In this document: one piece after another, positions 28,758 through 35,910 of the stretch
Layout: each line of letters begins with the position of its first letter
Position numbering within the stretch: position 1 is the stretch's first letter
Source: Pseudomonas sp. GM41(2012)
Lineage (GTDB): Bacteria; Pseudomonadota; Gammaproteobacteria; Pseudomonadales; Pseudomonadaceae
Assembly (NCBI RefSeq): GCF_000282315.2
Contig: NZ_AKJN02000002.1
Coordinates: 62,001-126,000, forward strand
Reading direction: 5' to 3'
Length of the DNA: 64,000 nucleotides
Notes under the pieces: model-generated
Told to the model about the DNA's origin: nothing
The model's input: the letters and a program-made list of their open reading frames with translations, nothing else
The model's database searches: none
Made by a program: the position numbers and the translations under genes

Positions 28758-30209
28758 TCAGGCAGCGCTAGAGATATCTTTGGGCAAACGCTGATCAATG
28801 ACCTGATAAAGCGCACTGCTCTCAGGCCAGTTACGCATGAACCTTGCCCGATCCCGCGCATAGGCCGGGGCGAAGCTGCTGAGCGAGGCATGCTGACACA
28901 TCGAATCCAGATCGATCAGTGCCCAGCGATCATGCTGCCAGAACAGGTTATGCCCCTTGAAATCCCCGTGACTGATCCGCTCGCCAATCAGCTCGGCAAA
29001 CAAATGATCCAGCGCCAGCAATTCGGCTTCCGGTGCCTTGCCGTTTTCAACGTAAGGTGCAAATCGCTCGATGATGTCCGGCCCCGGCAAATACTCGGTC
29101 ACCAGATAAGCCCGACTGCGCAACCAGAGAAAACGCTTCTCCAGCAACGCCAATGGCTTGGGCGTGGCGATGCCGAGAAACGCCAGGCGATTGCCTTCGC
29201 GCCAGGAGTGCCAGGCACGACTCGGGCGCCAGAAACGTTTGAGCCAGTGGGCAAAACCTTTGATGTTGTAGCGCTTGATCACCAGCGTACGACCCGCCAC
29301 CTCGACCTTGCCGACGCTCGCCGCGCCTCCGGTCTTGTACAGATGGCCCTGATCGAGCAACGCATCGGCCTGCGCCAGCACCGGCAGCATCGCCGCTTCT
29401 TCCTCGCGGCGAATCGCCCGCAAGCCGAACGCTCCGCGCTGGACACTGAACAGCGTGCATTCGCGACCAATCTTGATCAGATAGTCCTTGAGACGCCAGC
29501 TGCGGATCTTGTCGATCTGCTTCTGCAACGCTTCCATGGGTAAGGCATGCTCGCCGTTGCTCAACAGGTAATACACCAGCAATTCTTCGGTGTAGGGCTC
29601 CAGCGACTTGGGCAACTGGGCGAAAAACACCCCGAGGTTTTCCAGGACTTTCTGCCGCGAGAGCGGCTGGCCAGGGGTTTCGGAGCAGACGCCGCCGCCA
29701 TCGATCAAATACAACCGGCCGCGCTGGCGCAAGAGGTTGTCCAGGTGCAGGTCTTCCTGCCAGAGCCCCTTGCGATGCATTTGGCCGATAGCGCCCAATG
29801 CCTCAGCCAGCACAGCCCCTTGCATATCCGCCAGCACCGGCAAATGCTCGACCTGTTTCCAGGTTTCACCGAGGCTTTCGGCGCCCTCGATGAACTCGAA
29901 CAGCAGCCAGCCGCCCTCGCCGTCCTTCAGGCCGTCGGCCAACAGTTGCGGCGTGGTCAGGCCTTGGGCGGCGAGCAAATGCACACCGTTGCGTTCCCGC
30001 TGAAAATGCCGCGCCGCTTTGCTGCCGACCAACAACTTGGCCAGCACCGGCCGGCCACGCCAGACGCCGGCACCGACATAACGCTGCCCCGGCAACACCC
30101 GCAACAGACTCAGCAATTGCAGCTCAGCGGGGCCGGCGGCATCGGCCAGTGGAATGTTCAGCGGCAGGCGCGGGCTGCGTCCTGCGTTTTTCAGTTCCGA
30201 CAAACGCAT
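28758..30209 (-). CDS. Two-domain LPS core kinase-like protein
   Basis: 483 residues with two tandem kinase-like domains. The first has GVWRGRPVLAKLLVGSKAA as N-lobe and catalytic loop EDLHLDN (152-158) followed by YLIDGGG. The second has GRTLVIKRYNIKGF as N-lobe and HGDFKGHN (414-421) followed by WALIDLDSM. Both loops keep the catalytic Asp and Asn, so both could be active. P. aeruginosa has a similar gene (PA5006) just before wapQ. It is the last of four kinase-like genes read leftward; its ATG at 30209 overlaps the wapQ stop by one base. It likely adds or removes phosphate on inner-core heptose. Confidence 0.82.
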   Translation of the reverse strand: MRLSELKNAGRSPRLPLNIPLADAAGPAELQLLSLLRVLPGQRYVGAGVWRGRPVLAKLLVGSKAARHFQRERNGVHLLAAQGLTTPQLLADGLKDGEGGWLLFEFIEGAESLGETWKQVEHLPVLADMQGAVLAEALGAIGQMHRKGLWQEDLHLDNLLRQRGRLYLIDGGGVCSETPGQPLSRQKVLENLGVFFAQLPKSLEPYTEELLVYYLLSNGEHALPMEALQKQIDKIRSWRLKDYLIKIGRECTLFSVQRGAFGLRAIRREEEAAMLPVLAQADALLDQGHLYKTGGAASVGKVEVAGRTLVIKRYNIKGFAHWLKRFWRPSRAWHSWREGNRLAFLGIATPKPLALLEKRFLWLRSRAYLVTEYLPGPDIIERFAPYVENGKAPEAELLALDHLFAELIGERISHGDFKGHNLFWQHDRWALIDLDSMCQHASLSSFAPAYARDRARFMRNWPESSALYQVIDQRLPKDISSAA

Positions 30210-30961
30210 CAGCGCGTCTCCTTATGAGTGCGCCGCGCGGTCAGTCGCGCCAGCCAGCTGTCGATCAGCGAGCTGTCTTGCGATTGATCCAGATAGGCGG
30301 CCAGCAGCTCGCGCACCTGTGCTTCGCTCCACTCAGGCGCCCGACGCAGCAACGGCTCCAGGTCTTTGGCCCGATCACGCAGACCAAACAGCAACGGCCG
30401 GGTCTTTTCCAGGTCGATCAGCTGGGCCAGGTAACCGTCGCCGGTGGCTTGGAGAAAAATGTGCTTGGGGTAGAAACAACCGTGAACCTGACGCGCGCCG
30501 TGCAGGCGCCGAGCCAATTGCCCACAGGCCTTCAGAATGGCCGAATGCTGCGCCGAACTCAGGTCCGACCAGCGCTGCAACAGCGAATCCAGGTCATCCC
30601 AACCGTCCAGGGCACGGGTCAGCAGAATCGCCCGGACTTCGCCGTCGACTTTGCGCTCACCGAAAAACGCCGCTTTCAACGCTGGAATACCGAGCTTTTC
30701 ATAGCGACTGATATTGCGAAATTCACGGGCAAAGCTCGGCTCACCAAAGGGCGCATGCAAGGTGCGCATCTGGTAGTTGCTCTGGCGTTTGAGGTAGTAG
30801 CCATGACCTTCCAGATCCAGCCGGAACACGCTACTCCAGCCACCGCGACCGGTGTTGGGCTCGTCCACAGCGTCGAGCTGCTTGGCCCAGAGTGCGTCAA
30901 AGGTGCCGAGACCGTGTCGCTCAAGCAGCGCACGGTCTTCAGCCGCCAGAAAATCAGTCAT
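30209..30961 (-). CDS. wapQ: WapQ-like LPS kinase-family protein (InaA type)
   Basis: 250 residues of the InaA/WaaP kinase fold: GYYLKRQSNYQMRTLH as N-lobe with the ATP-binding Lys, and YLAQLIDLEKTRPLL as the metal-binding strand. The catalytic loop reads HGCFYPKHIF (160-169), where the Asp of the WaaP-type H-R-D-C-Y loop is replaced by Cys162. It may still bind ATP or act as a regulator; InaA-type loops with this form are found in homologues, as I recall. Translation is coupled to wapP through an ATGA overlap. Substrate is presumably core heptose. Confidence 0.82.
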   Translation of the reverse strand: MTDFLAAEDRALLERHGLGTFDALWAKQLDAVDEPNTGRGGWSSVFRLDLEGHGYYLKRQSNYQMRTLHAPFGEPSFAREFRNISRYEKLGIPALKAAFFGERKVDGEVRAILLTRALDGWDDLDSLLQRWSDLSSAQHSAILKACGQLARRLHGARQVHGCFYPKHIFLQATGDGYLAQLIDLEKTRPLLFGLRDRAKDLEPLLRRAPEWSEAQVRELLAAYLDQSQDSSLIDSWLARLTARRTHKETR

Positions 30962-31692
30962 TCGCGTCCCTCAAAAAATCTCACCACGTGCCGAATCCGT
31001 TTTTTGTCGGCGGCATTCAGCCGATCACACTGGCGGTATTGCAGGTAAAAGCGCAGGCGCTGGGTAGCCGACAAGTGATACTTGGCGACCTTGTCCAGAC
31101 AGGCCAGGTCCTTGGTGATCCGGTACTTGAGCCAAAAGCCGCGCCAGAAATCGCCATTGGGGCAGTCGATCAAAAACAGCCGGGGCTCATCGTCGATCAG
31201 CAGGTTGCGCCACTTCAAATCGTTATGGGTGAAGCGGTGGTCGTGCATGGTCCGGGTATAACCCGCCAGCTGCCGGCTGACGTTATCGACCCAGGCGCGG
31301 TCCGCCAGTTTAGGATCATGGCGCTCGGCCAGGGCCGACAAGTCTTCGGTATGCGGCAGTTCACGGGTGATCATCGCCCCGCGATCGTACGCCGCACCGC
31401 GACGTTCCAGGCCCCAGGCCACCACTTCGGCGGTCGGAATGCCCCACTTGGCGAAGCGCTTGAGGTTCTGCCACTCGGCTTTCACCCGAGGCTTGCCCAG
31501 GTAACGGCGCAGACCTTTGCCCGCACCCACGTAGCGTTTGACGTAATAGTTGACGCCATTGCGCTGGACGCGAATGACCTCGGACAACAGGTCGCGCGTC
31601 AGGCGTTCACCCTGAAGCGCAAACACAGCCTCAAGACTGCCGAAATCTTCTGCCAGATCGCTGTACTCAGGCTCCAGTGTCCAACCCGCCAT
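30958..31692 (-). CDS. wapP: WapP LPS core heptose kinase-like
   Basis: 244 residues, a single small kinase fold. The N-lobe has NGVNYYVKRYVGAGKGLRR with the ATP Lys. The catalytic loop is HNDLKWRNLLI (Asp and Asn intact), followed by LFLIDCPNGDFWRGFW as the metal-binding region. By position between waaP and wapQ it corresponds to WapP, a heptose kinase candidate in P. aeruginosa. The ATG at 31692 shares one base with the waaP stop (TGATG), consistent with a coupled operon. It acts at the cytoplasmic side of the inner membrane before MsbA export. Confidence 0.87.
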   Translation of the reverse strand: MAGWTLEPEYSDLAEDFGSLEAVFALQGERLTRDLLSEVIRVQRNGVNYYVKRYVGAGKGLRRYLGKPRVKAEWQNLKRFAKWGIPTAEVVAWGLERRGAAYDRGAMITRELPHTEDLSALAERHDPKLADRAWVDNVSRQLAGYTRTMHDHRFTHNDLKWRNLLIDDEPRLFLIDCPNGDFWRGFWLKYRITKDLACLDKVAKYHLSATQRLRFYLQYRQCDRLNAADKKRIRHVVRFFEGRE

Positions 31693-32498
31693 CAGAGCGC
31701 ATCCCCGTATCGCTGTTTACGGTCGTAGAGTTTGTTGGCCTTGCCTTCGAGCCAGGCGAGCAACCCGGCTTCTTCACCCAGAATCTGGCGCAGGGGCTGC
31801 TGGAAATATCCCTTGAGGAAACGCAGTTTGTCGCGACGGGTCAGGCCAATGTCCAGCGCCGAAAAATACAGGGCCGCCAGGTCCTTGTTGCGCCAGCGCC
31901 GGGTAATCGTCGGACGGGTCTGCGCGCGGTGCAGGTCGATCACCGAGAGCCTGAAATCGTCGGCCGTCACCGGCTTGTCGGTGTGCAGCAGAAAGTGGCA
32001 GATGTAGCAGTCGCGATGGTTGACGCCGGCGCGGTGCATCATGCCGGTCATGCGCGCGACTTCGGCGATCAGCGCGCGTTTGAGTTTTGGCTCGGGCGGG
32101 TGCTTGACCCAGTCGATGCTGAAATCTTCGAGGCTGACAGTGGGCGCCAGCTCTTCGGTGATGATGAACGAATGCTGGTCCGCCGGGTTGCTGCCCTTCT
32201 CGCCATAAGCCACGGCAGTCATGGTCGGCACGCCGACTTCTTGCAGGCGCTGGATGGCCTTCCATTCCTGGCCGGCACCGAGCACCGGCAGCTTGGCGGT
32301 GAGCAGGTTCTTGAAGATCTCGCCCCAGCCAATGCCACGGTGGATCTTTACGAAAAAGCCACTGCCATTGACTTCGGTACGCAGCGTCCGGCGCGCTTCA
32401 AGTTCGCGGTATACCTCGCCCTGGAGGCCCTCGACTTCGGCGAACGGGTCGCGTCCGGCCCAGAGGCTCTTGAACGGTTCAGCCAGCATCAACTTCAT
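31692..32498 (-). CDS. waaP: LPS core heptose I kinase WaaP
   Basis: 268 residues, the same length as P. aeruginosa WaaP. Catalytic loop NHRDCYICHFLL places the Asp at residue 163, the residue known to be essential there, and FRLSVIDLHRAQTRP is the metal-binding strand. The enzyme phosphorylates heptose I of the inner core, and in P. aeruginosa it is essential for envelope integrity. The open frame extends 72 codons further, but the ATG at 32498 overlaps the waaG stop by one base (TAATG) and gives the family length. It is coupled to waaG upstream and wapP downstream. Confidence 0.94.
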   Translation of the reverse strand: MKLMLAEPFKSLWAGRDPFAEVEGLQGEVYRELEARRTLRTEVNGSGFFVKIHRGIGWGEIFKNLLTAKLPVLGAGQEWKAIQRLQEVGVPTMTAVAYGEKGSNPADQHSFIITEELAPTVSLEDFSIDWVKHPPEPKLKRALIAEVARMTGMMHRAGVNHRDCYICHFLLHTDKPVTADDFRLSVIDLHRAQTRPTITRRWRNKDLAALYFSALDIGLTRRDKLRFLKGYFQQPLRQILGEEAGLLAWLEGKANKLYDRKQRYGDAL

Positions 32499-33619
32499 TA
32501 AGCGTGCTCCGCCAGAATCACATCGGCCGCGTGCTGCGGCATGCTGTAGAGGTCGGCCGTCTCGGCGAAGGCCAGACCATTGCGGCTCCAGGCCGCCCGT
32601 GCTTGAGCGTCGTTCAACATACCGGTCAGGTACTGGGTCAGCTGCGCCTGATCGAAAGGCTCGTCCAGCACCAGACCGGCGTCGGCCTCGGCGATGTAAT
32701 GGGCGTAACCACACACCGCGCTCACCAGCACCGGCAACCCGGCCACCAGGGCTTCGAGCAACACAGTCCCGGTGTTTTCGTTGTACGCCGGGTGAATCAA
32801 CAGGTCGGCGCCGAGCAGAAAACGCGGGATGTCGCTGCGGCCTTTAAGGAACGTCACGTTGTCGCCGAGCCCCAGTGTGGCGCTCTGCATCTGGAATAAT
32901 TTGGGGTCGTCCTGGCCAATTACAAACAGCCGGGTGCGTCTCTTCAGATCGGCGGGCAATGCGGCCAGCGCCTTGAGGCTGCGATCCACACCCTTGGTCT
33001 TGAACCCGGAGCCGATTTGCACCAGCAGCAGCTCATCGTCTTTGAGGTTGAATTCGCGACGAAACTCGGCACGGATCTCGGCGGCATTGGCCGGCGCGCG
33101 ACGGTCCTGGGAAATGCCCGGTGGCAGCAAATGGAAGCGTTCCAGCGGCGTGTCGTAATGCTTGATGAACAGCGGCTGCTGGACTTCGGAAATCATCAGC
33201 ACTTCAGTCTCGGCATCCTTGGCGAACACGGCGCGCTCGTACTCGGCGAAGTGCCGGTAGCGGCCCCAACGACGGTACAGCGAGTTACGCAGGTTTTGCG
33301 CCTTGTCTTCGAAGCAGCCGTCGGCTGCGTAGTAGACGTCCAGACCCGGCATTTTGTTGAAACCGATCAACCGATCCACAGGACGCTTGGCCAGATCCGC
33401 TTCCATCCATTCGCTGAGTTTCTCGTTGCGTCGATGATTGAAGAACGCCTTGACCGGCGCCACCAACACTTCGAAGCCCGGCGGAATGTCGCCTTCCCAG
33501 ATCAGCGTGTAGACCCGAATCTGATGGCCGCGCTGCTGACATTCCAGGGCGATGCGCATGAAATCGCGCTGCAAGCCCCCGAATGGAAAGTACTTGTACA
33601 AGACGAATGCCAATTGCAT
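32498..33619 (-). CDS. waaG: UDP-glucose/GalNAc:(heptosyl) LPS alpha-1,3-glycosyltransferase WaaG
   Basis: 373 residues of GT4. The N-terminus QLAFVLYKYFPFGGLQRDFM is typical of WaaG with the amphipathic membrane-binding segment near residues 100-120. The donor domain has LLLVQIGSGFKTKGVDRSLK and HPAYNENTGTVLLEALVAGLP, with the E-x7-E motif in NTGTVLLEALVAG. It adds the first outer-core hexose to heptose II. It starts at an ATG sharing a base with the waaC stop and ends one base into waaP, so the three are translationally linked. Confidence 0.94.
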   Translation of the reverse strand: MQLAFVLYKYFPFGGLQRDFMRIALECQQRGHQIRVYTLIWEGDIPPGFEVLVAPVKAFFNHRRNEKLSEWMEADLAKRPVDRLIGFNKMPGLDVYYAADGCFEDKAQNLRNSLYRRWGRYRHFAEYERAVFAKDAETEVLMISEVQQPLFIKHYDTPLERFHLLPPGISQDRRAPANAAEIRAEFRREFNLKDDELLLVQIGSGFKTKGVDRSLKALAALPADLKRRTRLFVIGQDDPKLFQMQSATLGLGDNVTFLKGRSDIPRFLLGADLLIHPAYNENTGTVLLEALVAGLPVLVSAVCGYAHYIAEADAGLVLDEPFDQAQLTQYLTGMLNDAQARAAWSRNGLAFAETADLYSMPQHAADVILAEHA

Positions 33620-34680
33620 CAGCGCAGCTCCTCAGCCAGTAACAACGTGCTCAGTCGGGTCGCGACACGCTCGGGATTCAGACGCGTGAAGCACAGGGGC
33701 CACTCGCGTTTAAGGTCAAACTGACGGGCATCTTCGGCCGTCGGTTGATACGTACATTTCTTTTGCATACACGGCGCGCAGGGGAAATCGCTGGCCATGT
33801 GAATCTGCGCTTTACCATAGGCGCCGGTCAGGCCCGGGTTGGTCGGGCCGAACAGCGACAGGGTCGGCACGTCCAGCGCAGCGGCGAGGTGACCGAGACC
33901 GGTGTCCACCGCCACGCAGGCTTGCGCGCCGGCCAGCACTTTGCCGACACCCGCCAGATTCAGCTTGGGCAGCACTTCGACGTGCCTCATGTCTTTGGCG
34001 ATGCGCTCGGCCCGGGCTTTCTCGATCGGATTACCCCACGGCAGCTTCACCGCGACACCGAGATAGCCGACGCGCTCGGCCAACTCGCGCCAGTAGGCTT
34101 CAGGCCAGTGTTTGGTGTCCCACGTGGTGCCGTGCAGGAACACCACGTAAGGATTCTTGCGCGGCAATTCCACCAGTCGCTCGATGTTCAGGCCGTAATC
34201 GCCCAAGCCTTTTGGCAGGTCGTAACCCAGGGCCACGGCGAACAGCTGACGCACTCGCTCCACCGCGTGCTGCCCACGCGCCACGGCCAGACGCCGGGAA
34301 TAGAAGCGTGCGGCAATCGGCTCGCGGGCCGAGTTTTTGTCCAGCCCGGCCACCGGGGCTTTGGCGTATCGGGTCAGCAACGCACTTTTGAGCAGGCCCT
34401 GGGCATCGATCACCAAATCATATTTGTTGGCGCGAACGCTTTGCTTGAAGCGCTTCCACTCGCCACTCTTGATGGTCTGCCAGATGTTTTTGCGCCAGCG
34501 ACGGATCGCCACCGGAATCACCTTGTCCACGGCCGGGTGCCAGGTCGGGATTTCGGCGAAGCCCTCTTCCACCACCCAGTCGAACTGGATGCCGGGGATC
34601 GCCCGTGCCGCGTCGGTCAGCGCCGGCAACGCGTGAATCACGTCGCCCAGCGAAGAAGTCTTGATCAGCAGTACCCGCAA
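33619..34680 (-). CDS. waaC: LPS heptosyltransferase I WaaC
   Basis: 353 residues of GT9. The start MRVLLIKTSSLGDVIHALPA and VAVDTGLGHLAAALDVPTLSL carry the ADP-heptose and Kdo acceptor motifs. It adds the first heptose to Kdo2-lipid A. The start codon is a TTG at 34680, two bases after the waaF stop, with GAGGTC inside the end of waaF as ribosome site, so translation is likely coupled. The KKCTYQPT segment with two Cys near residue 310 is usual for WaaC of Pseudomonas. Confidence 0.95.
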   Translation of the reverse strand: MRVLLIKTSSLGDVIHALPALTDAARAIPGIQFDWVVEEGFAEIPTWHPAVDKVIPVAIRRWRKNIWQTIKSGEWKRFKQSVRANKYDLVIDAQGLLKSALLTRYAKAPVAGLDKNSAREPIAARFYSRRLAVARGQHAVERVRQLFAVALGYDLPKGLGDYGLNIERLVELPRKNPYVVFLHGTTWDTKHWPEAYWRELAERVGYLGVAVKLPWGNPIEKARAERIAKDMRHVEVLPKLNLAGVGKVLAGAQACVAVDTGLGHLAAALDVPTLSLFGPTNPGLTGAYGKAQIHMASDFPCAPCMQKKCTYQPTAEDARQFDLKREWPLCFTRLNPERVATRLSTLLLAEELR

Positions 34681-34681
34681 A

Positions 34682-35716
34682 CTATTTGACCTCGACCACA
34701 GTGCCCTGCAAACGCTGCAAGGCTTCGTTCACCGCTTGCGGCATGAGCTGGCGCAGGCAGTTGTAATGACCGAAACGGCACGTGCGATCGAAGCAGGGGC
34801 TGCATTCGATGCCCAGGCGCACGATCTCGACGTGCTCGGCCAATGGCGGCGTGAAACCCGGCGACGTCGAGCCGTAAACCGCCACCAACGGGCGATTCAG
34901 CGCTGCGGCAACGTGCATCAGGCCGGAGTCGTTGGACACCACCGCGTCGGCGCAGGACATCAGGTCGATGGCTTCGGCCAGGGAGGTGCCGCCGCTGAGG
35001 TTCACCGACTCTTCACGCAGACCGGGAATCAGTCGCGAGCGGATGTCTTCGCCGACGGCGTGATCGTTTTTCGAACCGAACAACCAGACTTGCCAGCCTT
35101 CGCGGATCTTCGCTTCGGCAACCTTGGCATAGTGCTCGGACGGCCAGCGCTTGGACTCGCCAAACTCGGCACCGGGGCACAGCGCCAACACCGGGCGGTC
35201 GAGCGCCAGGTCGAACTTGGCCATTGCCGCTTCGCGAGTGACCGGGTCAATCTGCAGGCTCGGTCGTGGATAAGGTGTCGGCAGCTCGGCACCCGGCTCG
35301 TAAGCCAGGGCCATGAAGCGTTCGATCATCAGCGGGTAACGTTCTTTATCCAGCGTGCGCACGTCATTGAGCAAGCCGTAGCGGAATTCGCCACGCCAGC
35401 CAGTGCGTTTCGGGATGCCGGCGAAGAACGGCACCAATGCCGACTTCAGGGAATTGGGCAGCAGAATCGCCTGGTCGTACTGGCCGGCCAGGGATTTGCC
35501 GATGCGCCGACGCGTCGCCAGCTCCAAAGCACCGTGACCGAGCGGAAAGCTCAAGGCCTGGCGTACTTCGGGCATGCGCTCAAGAATCGGCCGGCTCCAC
35601 TCGGGGGCCAGCACGTCGATTTCGCATTGCGGGTGGCGCTGTTTGAGACACTGAAACAGTGTCTGCGCCATCACCATGTCACCGACCCAACTGGGCCCAA
35701 CGATCAGAATTTTCAT
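34682..35716 (-). CDS. waaF: LPS heptosyltransferase II WaaF
   Basis: 344 residues of GT9, the second heptosyltransferase of the inner core. MKILIVGPSWVGDMVMAQTL is the diagnostic start, and CADAVVSNDSGLMHVAAALN the donor-site element; CSPCFDRTCRFGHYNCL is the Cys-rich loop. I chose the ATG at 35716; the frame is open to 35779 but adds non-conserved sequence. In P. aeruginosa ilvE lies between glnE and waaF, as I recall; here only a REP doublet does. It is the first gene of the core kinase/transferase operon read leftward. Confidence 0.95.
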   Translation of the reverse strand: MKILIVGPSWVGDMVMAQTLFQCLKQRHPQCEIDVLAPEWSRPILERMPEVRQALSFPLGHGALELATRRRIGKSLAGQYDQAILLPNSLKSALVPFFAGIPKRTGWRGEFRYGLLNDVRTLDKERYPLMIERFMALAYEPGAELPTPYPRPSLQIDPVTREAAMAKFDLALDRPVLALCPGAEFGESKRWPSEHYAKVAEAKIREGWQVWLFGSKNDHAVGEDIRSRLIPGLREESVNLSGGTSLAEAIDLMSCADAVVSNDSGLMHVAAALNRPLVAVYGSTSPGFTPPLAEHVEIVRLGIECSPCFDRTCRFGHYNCLRQLMPQAVNEALQRLQGTVVEVK

Positions 35717-35790
35717 GTGGTTTCCATAAACGAGCCGGGGAGGCATACGCCTCCCCGCCTCGAGAATTCTACAAAACACTGCAGATCTAC

Positions 35791-35880
35791 TGTGGGAGCG
35801 AGCCTGCTCGCGAAGGCGGCGTGACAGTCAGCATACAGGCTGGATGTGACGGCCTCATCGCGAGCAGGCTCGCTCCCACA
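35791..35880. repeat. REP doublet, GTGGGAGCGAGCCTGCTCGCGA family
   Basis: TGTGGGAGCGAGCCTGCTCG and its inverted copy ending CGAGCAGGCTCGCTCCCACA flank about 45 bases. It fills most of the gap between glnE and waaF. Confidence 0.9.
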
Positions 35881-35910
35881 TTGGGTATCGGGTGTTTCAA
35901 ATATCCGGTT

